Part shown: piece after piece, positions 25,360 through 33,186 of the stretch
How the letters are laid out: the number at the start of each line of letters is the position of its first letter
Numbering within the stretch: position 1 is the first letter of the stretch
Translations under genes and position numbers: made by a program
Source of the DNA: an uncultured Alphaproteobacteria bacterium
GTDB taxonomy: Bacteria > Pseudomonadota > Alphaproteobacteria > Micavibrionales > Micavibrionaceae
Assembly (NCBI GenBank): GCA_946481075.1
Contig: CAMLMC010000001.1
Coordinates: 1,391,739-1,455,738 of the forward strand
Direction: 5' to 3'
Length of the DNA stretch: 64,000 bases
The notes under the pieces: generated by a model
The model's database searches: none
Told to the model about the DNA's origin: nothing
The model's input: only the letters and a program-made list of their open reading frames with translations

Positions 25360-26459
25360 TATTCAAGTGCATCCTTGTAATGGACGAGTGATGAGGCGAC
25401 CAGCGTATCCCAGGAATAGCGCGCGGAAAATTTCTGCGCAGCATCCCTTTGCGATGTCGAGACAGCCTGCATGCGCCCGGCAATATCCCGTGCGGCGGTT
25501 GCCGGATCGGCAAAATCAATGCAGGCGCCGAGATTTGCAAGACCAATCAGCTCCTTGAACGCCTCGTTGGGCTGGACAAAGGGAATCAATCCCACGCTCA
25601 TTGCCTCCAGCATTGACATGCCAAACCCTTCATAGGTAGATGCGGATACGAAATAGCCGCATTGACGCAGGACATCAGGCATGGCAGCAGGCGCTAGACA
25701 CCCGTGAAAAACCACATGATCTTCGATATCGAGGCCTTTTGCCAGCGCGGATAAATCAGCCAAGGTGACATCCCATTCGGGGCCTATCACATGCAATCTG
25801 GCATTAACGCCGTGATCTTTGACCAAAGCGGCGTGGGTTTTGATCAATTGATCAACCTTCTTGTGTTTGGCCAACCGTCCCAGATAAACAAAATCTTTTC
25901 CCTCGCTGATAAAATCGCCAAGGGATTCTACTGCATTCGGCTGGAACACGATATTCCTGTTCAACCCCTGAAAATTGTTGAGGTCGTTCTGGCTGATGGC
26001 AAACAAGGTATGATACTGAGCCGACGAAAACCGCGTGATGGTGTTGAAATAAATTTTTTTGATCAGCGAAAAGTTCTCGGTGTGAAAAAAGCCGCCATGC
26101 GTGGTCGCAAAGATGGGCTTCTTCAGGAACAGGTTCAGGCATGCGATGTAATCATAAAAAACATCGGTATTGTGAACATGGATGATGTCGAAACCTCTAA
26201 AATAGTCGGGCCCGACAAACGGCAGGAAATAACGGCGAAAACCGATAAAGGGTACGCGGCGGACCGAAATTCTGTCTATCGTTTCGCGCTCGGGCAAAGC
26301 GCCCAGAGTCGAATGGAATATCTTGTTAAGCGTCAGCACCTCGCAATCATGGCCAAGGGCCTGTTGCCGGGAGACCATGCTTTTGACGTAGGATTCAAGG
26401 CCGCCGACGGCTGGCGCGAACTGCCTGACGACATGGAGAATTTTCAAAAAAGGCCTCAC
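25359..26459 (-). CDS. GumH-like mannosyltransferase (GT4)
   Basis: Probably adds mannose from GDP-Man to the cellobiose-lipid intermediate in the inner leaflet. A GT-B enzyme of 366 residues. From memory of Xanthomonas GumH the match is close at several places: the N-terminal LHVVRQFAPAVGGLESYV, then VFYDYIACLN, then TTHGGFFHTENFSLIKKIYF, and FGMSMLEAMSVGLIP near 290 with the E-x7-E pair of GT4. Cysteine- and loop-level details differ. First gene of the leftward GT-wzy-wzc-manC unit, one base overlap with wzy. The mannose assignment is inferred from GumH and from manC in the same unit; another sugar cannot be excluded. Confidence 0.85.
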   Translation of the reverse strand: MRPFLKILHVVRQFAPAVGGLESYVKSMVSRQQALGHDCEVLTLNKIFHSTLGALPERETIDRISVRRVPFIGFRRYFLPFVGPDYFRGFDIIHVHNTDVFYDYIACLNLFLKKPIFATTHGGFFHTENFSLIKKIYFNTITRFSSAQYHTLFAISQNDLNNFQGLNRNIVFQPNAVESLGDFISEGKDFVYLGRLAKHKKVDQLIKTHAALVKDHGVNARLHVIGPEWDVTLADLSALAKGLDIEDHVVFHGCLAPAAMPDVLRQCGYFVSASTYEGFGMSMLEAMSVGLIPFVQPNEAFKELIGLANLGACIDFADPATAARDIAGRMQAVSTSQRDAAQKFSARYSWDTLVASSLVHYKDALE

Positions 26460-26802
26460 ATTCGGTTATATTGCATGACAGCATGATTTTATTGAAGAAA
26501 AACAAATATTTGTCAAGAATAACCCTCTAAGCGGCAGAAAGCCCTTCCTCATAAAAGTTCCCTTAGCCAGAAAAAAGTTATCCCAAGGCTGACCTGAATG
26601 ACCCTTTGTGTGACAGTAGGATCACAGTCTCCATAAGTCATTGATTCATTTCTAAATATATTTATCTCGAAAAGATAGCTTTCAAAGCGGGTGAAACTAT
26701 TGCGCCCGTTTCTGTTGCAATGCGTCAACGAATTTGTGCACGGCGTCATGCATTTTGGCGCAATTTGCATGAGAGTATTCTTATAAAGGCAGGAGAGACA
26801 CC
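26460..26802. other. Divergent intergenic region in the EPS locus
   Basis: 343 bp, AT-rich in the left part. It must hold the promoters for the leftward GumH-wzy-wzc-manC unit and for the rightward small gene and transferases. I see no convincing sigma70 pair or strong inverted repeat; a short TGACC direct repeat (near 26590-26602) is the only simple pattern. No gene supported. Confidence 0.4.
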
Positions 26803-26991
26803 ATGATTGCAATGTCATTAGCCGTTTATCTGTGTATTTCTGGGTTGGTGCTTATACCGTTTGTTCTGCGTTACGCATTCGTCGTGCGCCACGAGAAGCA
26901 TGAACCGCGTAATAATATCCTGGGGTTGCACCACTCTATGGCCAAGCAGGCAGAGGATATGTTCCTGTCTAAATTCATGCGCCACTGGTAA
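26803..26991 (+). CDS. Small single-pass membrane protein in EPS locus
   Basis: 62 residues. The N-terminal half is a membrane segment (about residues 2-25, AVYLCISGLVLIPFVLRYAFVV); the C-terminal half is basic and polar with several His (HEKHEPRNN, LGLHHSM, ending FMRHW). The ATG has AGGAGA 7 nt upstream, a strong ribosome site. It lies 63 nt before the GT4 gene and is probably co-transcribed with it. It could be an accessory factor of the polysaccharide machinery, but this is only context. Confidence 0.65.
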   Translation: MIAMSLAVYLCISGLVLIPFVLRYAFVVRHEKHEPRNNILGLHHSMAKQAEDMFLSKFMRHW

Positions 26992-27054
26992 GAAAAGCGC
27001 GCCACCTTTATTCCCTTGCGGTCATTCGGGCTTTTATGCTTAGCCTATGATCCG

Positions 27055-28242
27055 ATGTTAAGACGCCTGTACCGATTTGCCAGAGCCTCTTTTTTGCATT
27101 CCCTGATACCGGAAAGCAAGGCCTTGCCGTTCGAAAACGGCAGGAACGGAATTGAAATCGTCGGCCTCTTCCACAATCCCTCCGGTCTTGGAGAGTCTGC
27201 GCGCCTTTGTGCAAGACAATTGCATAGCAATGGCTACAAAATCCGCTGCATCAGCGCGGAAAGTTTTTTCTACAAAAAGCGGGAGCTTGACTGGTCCTTC
27301 GAGAACACGGCGGAAGCGCACGAGATTGGCCTGCGGATTATTCATCTCAACCCTCCGATGCTGCCACCCTATGCGCTTTTGGGTGGCGTACGGTCTTATA
27401 CATCAACCTACAATGTGGGTTACTGGGCCTGGGAACTTGAACATTTGCCGCCAGAGTGGGTAAAGGCCCTGTCCTACATCAACGCCGTCATGGGGCCATC
27501 GAACTTCACGGTGAATACTTTCCGGCGTTACACCGACAAACCCGTTCTAAAAGTTCCGCATCCGGTTCAGGTTAACACGGTGACATCCGGTATTCGGGAT
27601 CGCCTCGGCATCGCGCCCGATTGCTTTCTGGTATCTTGCATTTTCGCCACGCAATCTTCGCTGGAACGAAAAAACCCCGAAAGTTTGATCCGCGCTTTTC
27701 TTCAAGCGTTCGGCACAGACAACAAAGCCTGCCTTGTTTTTAAAATTAGCAATATCGGCCCCGACAAAGACCGTCTTGAACAAATGACCCGCGGACATGA
27801 CAATATTTTGTTCATCGACGATGTCTGGCCGCATGAAGATATTCTGGGTCTGATCGCGGAATCGAATGTTTACGCCTCGCTCCACCGCTCCGAAGGTTTT
27901 GGCCTGAGCCTTGCCGAGGCAATGCTACTCGGCACGCCCGTGATCGCCACCAACTGGTCCGGCAATGTTGATTTCTGCAACACGGAAAACAGCTTCCCCG
28001 TCGGTTATTCAAAAATCAATGTGCGCTCGTCCCATTCCGAATTTTTGAAAGCGGGGGCAAGCGTGTGGGCAGAACCCGATATCGTCCAGGCCGCCCGCCT
28101 GCTTAGGCAAATCCGCCAAAATCCGCTTGAGGCCACCGCAAAGGCGGAACGCGCACGGGTAACGGCGCGGGATTATTTCACTACGTCCCATTACCGGGAT
28201 GCGGTGGAATATTTAAGAACCCTTAATCCTGCGAACCGTTGA
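27055..28242 (+). CDS. Glycosyltransferase family 4
   Basis: A cytoplasmic GT-B transferase of 395 residues. Seen: an N-terminal acceptor domain with IEIVGLFHNPSGLGESARL near residue 28, and a donor domain with NVYASLHRSEGFGLSLAEAM near 277, carrying the E-x7-E motif, then LLGTPVIATNWSGNVDF. The start is uncertain: ATG 27055 is preferred although no good ribosome site precedes it, and a TTG at 27016 is in frame. It is not the GumI (GT94) type as far as I can see. By context it extends or decorates the repeat unit beyond the four core sugars. Sugar and linkage unknown. Confidence 0.85.
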   Translation: MLRRLYRFARASFLHSLIPESKALPFENGRNGIEIVGLFHNPSGLGESARLCARQLHSNGYKIRCISAESFFYKKRELDWSFENTAEAHEIGLRIIHLNPPMLPPYALLGGVRSYTSTYNVGYWAWELEHLPPEWVKALSYINAVMGPSNFTVNTFRRYTDKPVLKVPHPVQVNTVTSGIRDRLGIAPDCFLVSCIFATQSSLERKNPESLIRAFLQAFGTDNKACLVFKISNIGPDKDRLEQMTRGHDNILFIDDVWPHEDILGLIAESNVYASLHRSEGFGLSLAEAMLLGTPVIATNWSGNVDFCNTENSFPVGYSKINVRSSHSEFLKAGASVWAEPDIVQAARLLRQIRQNPLEATAKAERARVTARDYFTTSHYRDAVEYLRTLNPANR

Positions 28243-28318
28243 GACAAACGCTGCGCCGCCTTGCCACCGCCTTGCTTTTGCTTTACTGCAAAAAAGACAG
28301 GCAAGGAAATTAGCCCCC

Positions 28319-29404
28319 ATGAAAGTCGTATTGATCACCGGACATGATTGTGTGTCCCTGCGCAAAACCGGATTCCATTTCTGGGCCGACATTGCCTCTT
28401 CACAGGGTCACAGGGTCGCCTGGATTACACTGGGGCAAAGTTATCTGACCGCCCTGCGTCACCGCAACGGAATGCCCGCCGGACCTGTCAATCAATGGGT
28501 CGATCATACCCCGAACATCAAATTCTGGCGCTGGTGCCCCCCCGTTCATCCGGTCAAGGCCGGACCGTTCACACAGCTTCTTGCACCGTTTTTTTCGGCG
28601 CTCTGCCCTGCCCTTGTTCCAACGGGTATGATGCGCGAAATAAAAGATGCCGATATTATCATTGTCGAGACAGGCATGGGCCTGATGCTTGTGCCGCGTC
28701 TTGCCAGCGCCTGTCCCAAGGCGCGGCTGATCTATTATTGCAGCGATCGTCTGGATACGTTGCGCGCCCATCCATCAATCATGACGGCGGAGAAAACCGC
28801 ACTCCCTTACTTTTCGTTGGTCCGCACTAACTCTCCTGCCCGCAACGCTGATTTTCCCTCACATCCGAATGTACGCTACATCCCGCAAGGCATCGACAAG
28901 GCGCAATTTGACCGCGACTATCCCAACCCCTATCAGGGCTCGAAGAATATTATTGGCGTTGGCGATATGCTTTTCGATGCACAGGCAGTGGCGACCATGG
29001 CGCGGGCGCTGCCGGATTGGCAGTTTCATCTGTTCGGGCGCGGCTGCGCATTAGGTGAAAGATTGCCCAACGTCACGGAATATGGTGAACGTGCTTACAA
29101 CGATATTATTCCTTATCTGAAACATGCCGATATCGGTCTTGCACCGTACCGGTATGATAACCACGCCGCCTATCTGGGCCAATCGAGTCTTAAAATTGCC
29201 CAATATACTTATTGCCGCCTGCCGGTGGTCGCCCCGTCCTTCATTCCGGCGGCGGCGCATATAAAATCTTATCGGCCCGCTGATAGTCAAAGCATGGTTG
29301 ACGCCGTTTCCGATGCTGCCGCTTGCAACCGCGAAGCGATAGACCGCCGGAACATTCCGGACTGGACCTATGTTTACAAGGATATGCTGGAGGGCATTCA
29401 ATGA
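28319..29404 (+). CDS. GumK-like glucuronosyltransferase (GT70 type)
   Basis: 361 residues. Several stretches resemble Xanthomonas GumK as I recall it: DIIIVETGMGLMLVPRLA near residue 110, ARLIYYCSDRLDTL near 135, IIGVGDMLFDAQAV near 200, YGERAYNDIIPYLKHADIGL near 240, and YLGQSSLKIAQYTYCRLPVV near 268. GumK transfers glucuronic acid from UDP-GlcA onto the mannose of the lipid-linked trisaccharide, at the cytoplasmic side of the inner membrane. The matching donor and catalytic residues cannot be checked without alignment. Its stop overlaps the GH5 start by 4 nt (ATGA), so the two are translated together. UDP-glucose dehydrogenase, which makes the donor, is not in the window. Confidence 0.83.
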   Translation: MKVVLITGHDCVSLRKTGFHFWADIASSQGHRVAWITLGQSYLTALRHRNGMPAGPVNQWVDHTPNIKFWRWCPPVHPVKAGPFTQLLAPFFSALCPALVPTGMMREIKDADIIIVETGMGLMLVPRLASACPKARLIYYCSDRLDTLRAHPSIMTAEKTALPYFSLVRTNSPARNADFPSHPNVRYIPQGIDKAQFDRDYPNPYQGSKNIIGVGDMLFDAQAVATMARALPDWQFHLFGRGCALGERLPNVTEYGERAYNDIIPYLKHADIGLAPYRYDNHAAYLGQSSLKIAQYTYCRLPVVAPSFIPAAAHIKSYRPADSQSMVDAVSDAAACNREAIDRRNIPDWTYVYKDMLEGIQ

Positions 29405-30342
29405 AATTTCTGATCGCAACGCTTATTCTGTTTCTATCGGCCCCCGCCGCCGCGCAGGACCAAACTTTGCCCCGTCTACAGGTGAATGGAAACACGCTGC
29501 AAACAGTGGATGGCACGCCCGTTACTTTGCGCGGGGTAAGTCTGTGCTCGCTTGATTGGCACAAACCGCATGACCTGATGAGAAAAATTTCCACCGGACC
29601 CGAGGCATGGAAGGCAAACGTTCTACGCTTGCCCGTTCAACCCAAGGAATGGCGCAAGAAAGAACCGATCAAATATTTGCGGCAGAATATCGATCCGGCT
29701 GTCAAACTGTGCAAGGAAAACGGCCTTTATTGCATCATCGACTGGCACGAGATAAACGACTGGACGAAACCGGAAGTGTCACGGGAACTGGAAGAATTCT
29801 GGAAGATTGTCGCGATCCGTTATGCCGGAACGCCAAATATTCTTTATGAGGTTTTCAACGAACCGACTGAGCCGAAAAAAAGGGACGCGGCGAACTGGGC
29901 CTTGTGGCGAACACAGATGCAAAAATGGGTGGATATGATCCGCAAGGATGCGCCAGATACGGTTTTGCTTATCGGGTCCCCGCACTGGAGCCAGATGCCG
30001 TCCTTTGCGGTCGATGCGCCGCTGGAGGGGAAAAACCTCGCCTATGTTGTGCATGTTTATCCGAATTACAAGCCCAAGCAATGGGACGCGCTCTTCGGTG
30101 ATGCGGCGGAGCACATTCCGATCTTCATGACCGAGTGGGGTTGGACGGATGATAAGGATGCGTTCTGGGTGATCCGCGGCAATCAGGAAACATTCGGCCA
30201 GCCCCTGAAGGACTATCTGGATGCCCGCCCGCAGATCAGCTGGACCGCATGGAGTTACGACCCGAAATGCGGCCCTGCCATGCTGGGCAAGGATACGGAC
30301 ATGGGCGCCTTCGTTAAAGACTGGCTCGCCGAATCGAACTAG
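29401..30342 (+). CDS. Secreted glycoside hydrolase family 5 (endoglucanase-like)
   Basis: A protein of 313 residues with a signal peptide (residues 1-19, ending APAAAQ), acting in the periplasm or outside. Seen: a GH5 (beta/alpha)8 barrel with GVSLCSLDW early on, a YCIIDWHEIND strand near residue 123, the acid/base motif ILYEVFNEPTE near 151 (Glu in NEP), HVYPNY near 219, and the nucleophile motif IFMTEWGW near 240. The start is ATG 29401, overlapping the gumK-like stop. GH5 cleaves beta-1,4 glucans and related glycans, so it may trim the cellulose-like backbone of the polymer made by this locus. Its end interlocks with the OMP gene (CTAG, 30339-30342). Confidence 0.92.
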   Translation: MKFLIATLILFLSAPAAAQDQTLPRLQVNGNTLQTVDGTPVTLRGVSLCSLDWHKPHDLMRKISTGPEAWKANVLRLPVQPKEWRKKEPIKYLRQNIDPAVKLCKENGLYCIIDWHEINDWTKPEVSRELEEFWKIVAIRYAGTPNILYEVFNEPTEPKKRDAANWALWRTQMQKWVDMIRKDAPDTVLLIGSPHWSQMPSFAVDAPLEGKNLAYVVHVYPNYKPKQWDALFGDAAEHIPIFMTEWGWTDDKDAFWVIRGNQETFGQPLKDYLDARPQISWTAWSYDPKCGPAMLGKDTDMGAFVKDWLAESN

Positions 30343-31598
30343 AACTGCTTGCTAAAAGAAAGAATGACGCGGTTGTCGGTATAGTTCTCCGTCGCAACCG
30401 ATGAATCCCTTTGTCTGTAATCATAGCTCAAATTCACGCTCGCGCCATTGAACGGGATATATTCAAGACCAACCCCGGCGCCGTATGTCTTGTCGTCACG
30501 CGGGGTTGTCTGTGCCGAAAAATCATTCTCGCTGAAAGATGTATCGCCCGTCAGGAAGAAATTGTCACGAAGCATATGCTCTATGCGGAGTGAATACGTC
30601 GTTGCAATATTGGCCGAGGCATCACCGTAAATCGTTTCGTTCACGCCGCGATCGACAGAACCGATCAGACTGGTCAGGCCAGTGACGTTCCAGATCAGGG
30701 ATCCACCGTAATTTAACTCTCCTATATCGGAAAAATTGCCGCTATAGGTCCGGCGCAGATAACCGGCATAAACATCGGCCTTTAATTTTCCGGTCAGGTA
30801 GATGTCCGTACCAACCCGCGTGTTGAACCCTTCTGAATCACGGGCAGCGGACGCCGCGCTGTCATACCGCCGCCAGTCATAGGTGATGTCCGCGTATATG
30901 TTATAGCCCGGGAAATATTCATAGGCGAGACGGGCATTCGCAGAATAAATATCGCGGTCACGGCCGCTATTGTCGATGCGCACGCTGCCAATTTGCGAAT
31001 CATCATAGGTAAAACTGTTATATAGCCCTTCGACATACAATTTGATCAAACCCAGCGCGCGCACGAAATTCGCCTTATGGGTCGTCAGGAAATAGGTCAC
31101 CGGCTCATCGCCATTCCGGTCGTTTTCCGATTCCCGGCTTTCATGTGTTTTGCGATAAGATGCGCTGTATTTCAGATAAGTCTCGTAATCGAGGTCTAAC
31201 CTCAAACCGCCATTGACGGTAAAATCATCGAAGTTCTCGCTGTCATTGTCGGCATAACGCCCCAGCGCCCCAGATGCGCCAAAACTCACTTCGTGTAGGT
31301 CGAAATCGCTAATGGCACCGAACGATGGCCGGATGACCGTGATGAAATCGGATTGTTCATTCGCATTGGTCCGAAAGACATTGTCGTCATATGTCTCGGT
31401 GAGACCAATTCCGGGACTGAAGATCAAGGAACCGGAACGAATGCCATAAGGCGCGAATTGATACCGCGCCTGATCCAGAATACTGACGGGCTGCTCTCCC
31501 GGCGCGGACAACGCCGAAGGTGCCCACGCGCCGCCCGCCGCCATAATCAGGGCGGCAGTACAGGCCATGCGGCGATATATGCGGTTGCGGTTTGGCAT
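30339..31598 (-). CDS. Outer-membrane beta-barrel protein of the EPS locus
   Basis: 419 residues from ATG 31598 (MPNRNRIYR); another possible ATG is 36 nt upstream. Signal peptide with cleavage after about residue 32 (APSALSAPG). The mature protein is a run of alternating amphipathic strands typical of putative beta-barrel porin 2 (for example SASYRKTHESRESENDRNG and FFLTGDTSFSENDFSAQ), ending in FSKQF with the terminal Phe of Bam substrates. Proteins of this type sit in many EPS loci and are thought to form the outer-membrane channel where the OPX is short. It is transcribed against its neighbours: convergent with GH5 and divergent from gumM, so it has its own promoter. Confidence 0.85.
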   Translation of the reverse strand: MPNRNRIYRRMACTAALIMAAGGAWAPSALSAPGEQPVSILDQARYQFAPYGIRSGSLIFSPGIGLTETYDDNVFRTNANEQSDFITVIRPSFGAISDFDLHEVSFGASGALGRYADNDSENFDDFTVNGGLRLDLDYETYLKYSASYRKTHESRESENDRNGDEPVTYFLTTHKANFVRALGLIKLYVEGLYNSFTYDDSQIGSVRIDNSGRDRDIYSANARLAYEYFPGYNIYADITYDWRRYDSAASAARDSEGFNTRVGTDIYLTGKLKADVYAGYLRRTYSGNFSDIGELNYGGSLIWNVTGLTSLIGSVDRGVNETIYGDASANIATTYSLRIEHMLRDNFFLTGDTSFSENDFSAQTTPRDDKTYGAGVGLEYIPFNGASVNLSYDYRQRDSSVATENYTDNRVILSFSKQF

Positions 31599-31693
31599 CG
31601 GCCCTATGTGTAACTTATGTAAAGATAAAGACAAGAATTTTATCGATTAGAATTTTGTAGCATCCACCCCCGTAAAAATCTAAACCTATTCGC

Positions 31694-32431
31694 ATGAACG
31701 ATCCCTTAATCGCATTGACACAGACATTAACCATCATCCCGGATGCGGCATCAAAGCAGAGGTTCATAGACAAACTCACGCCGGGCCGTTTGACCGGGCC
31801 GACCCGTATCGCCTTTGTCAACGCGCACGCGGCCAATTTGTGCCATCGCGATGCGGCGTTTCTGGATAATATTGTGGCTTGTGACCATGTGCTGCGCGAC
31901 GGATCGGGCATGAAAATCCTCTACCGCCTTTTGGGGCAAGAGGCCGGCCTCAATCTGAACGGGACGGATTTCATCCCGGAATTGATCGCGCTTTATCGTG
32001 GACAGAATATAGCCCTGCTTGGCACGACAGAACCCTATTTAAGCAATTCTGCGGAGATTATCGAGGGCAAAGGCCTGAACATTGTCCTGAAAGCGGATGG
32101 ATTTAAGGGTGCGGACCAGTATCTGGCGGAGGTACGGGCCTGCCGCCCATCCCTTATCATCCTTGCCATGGGGATGCCCAAACAGGAAAATGTGGCGGCA
32201 CATCTGGCACAGGGCCTTGATTACCCATGCTTGATCGTCTGCGGCGGGGCCATTCTTGATTTTATAGGCGGCAAGGTCGTGCGCGCGCCGCGCATCTTCC
32301 GGCAGATCGGGATGGAATGGCTTTACCGCCTGATGCTGGAACCAAAACGCCTGTTCGGGCGTTACGTACTGGGTAACGTCATATTCCTGTGGCGGGCTTT
32401 ATGTACCTCAATCAAGGCAAAAAAGGGTTAA
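31694..32431 (+). CDS. WecG/TagA/GumM-family glycosyltransferase (GT26)
   Basis: A 245-residue enzyme of the WecG/TagA/CpsF/GumM family. Seen: IAFVNAHAANLCHRD near residue 40, then VLRDGSGMKILYRLL near 66 with the conserved Asp, LNLNGTDFIPEL near 86, IALLGTTEPY near 105, LIILAMGMPKQENVAAHL near 155, and a hydrophobic/basic C-terminus that can dock to the membrane. In xanthan synthesis GumM adds the second glucose in beta-1,4 to lipid-linked glucose, which fits beside the GumD-like enzyme. A ManNAc or other donor is the family alternative. First of three rightward genes (gumM, gumB, gumD), 119 nt before the OPX gene. Confidence 0.87.
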   Translation: MNDPLIALTQTLTIIPDAASKQRFIDKLTPGRLTGPTRIAFVNAHAANLCHRDAAFLDNIVACDHVLRDGSGMKILYRLLGQEAGLNLNGTDFIPELIALYRGQNIALLGTTEPYLSNSAEIIEGKGLNIVLKADGFKGADQYLAEVRACRPSLIILAMGMPKQENVAAHLAQGLDYPCLIVCGGAILDFIGGKVVRAPRIFRQIGMEWLYRLMLEPKRLFGRYVLGNVIFLWRALCTSIKAKKG

Positions 32432-32551
32432 GGACAACGATCTGATCGAATTTAGCGGGAAAAGCTTGGTATTTGGCATCATAATCCGCTATAGATCACT
32501 CGTTTTGTCGAATATTTTCAGAGAGATCGTACGATAAAGGAAAAAGCCGTT

Positions 32552-33130
32552 ATGCCAGCCCTGACCATGTTTGCCCGTTTTTTTAGTCTTTTCGCCGTTC
32601 TATCCATTCTTGCCGCCTGTCAATACACCCCGCCGGTTACACCGGCGGACCAGATACCGCAAAACGATGCGCTCCTACGGCTTGCTCCGGGTGATAAGAT
32701 CAACCTGACCGTCTATGGAGAAGAAACGCTAACCGGCATATACATGCTCGATGAAGACGGCAATATTAACATACCTCTGGCCGGTGTCGTAAAGGCCGGC
32801 GGCTTAACGAAAAAGGGCCTGCAGGACAAAATAGCGGATATCCTCGTCAGCGAAGGATATCAGCAACAACCCTATGTTACGGTTGGCATAGAGGCGCTAC
32901 GCCCGTTCTATATCAACGGGGAAATCGGTAATCCGGGCAGTTACGCCTATCAGCCGACCCTCGACATTTTTCAAGCAGTGGCGACAGCAGGCGGTTTTAC
33001 GCCGCGGGCCGACCAAGGAAAGATTTTGGTCACACGCATGAAGGATGGCCAGAAATTCCGTTTTTACGCCACACAGGATACGCCGGTATGGCCGGGCGAT
33101 TCCATTATGGTGTATCAGCGTCTGTTTTAA
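32552..33130 (+). CDS. Short OPX polysaccharide export lipoprotein (GumB type)
   Basis: 192 residues. Signal peptide with the lipobox SILAAC near residue 23, so it is a lipoprotein of the periplasm or outer membrane. Seen: the polysaccharide export domain (RLAPGDKINLTVYGEETL near 47, then GNINIPLAGVVKAGGLTKKG) and one SLBB domain (YINGEIGNPGSYAYQPTLD near 128). It lacks the long C-terminal part of Wza that crosses the outer membrane as a helical barrel, and in length it is close to GumB. It therefore probably needs a beta-barrel partner, a role the protein at 30339-31598 could fill. Start at ATG 32552, with AAAGGA about 10 nt before. Confidence 0.92.
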   Translation: MPALTMFARFFSLFAVLSILAACQYTPPVTPADQIPQNDALLRLAPGDKINLTVYGEETLTGIYMLDEDGNINIPLAGVVKAGGLTKKGLQDKIADILVSEGYQQQPYVTVGIEALRPFYINGEIGNPGSYAYQPTLDIFQAVATAGGFTPRADQGKILVTRMKDGQKFRFYATQDTPVWPGDSIMVYQRLF

Positions 33131-33186
33131 CCCCCCGGGCTTGAGGCTTATGCTGCATTGCGGTATATTGATGCAAAGTCCTGACC

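Noticed and set aside
26549..26818. 89-codon leftward frame in the EPS divergent region
   Set aside because: Low-quality composition, no ribosome site, overlaps the start of the supported 62-residue gene on the other strand.
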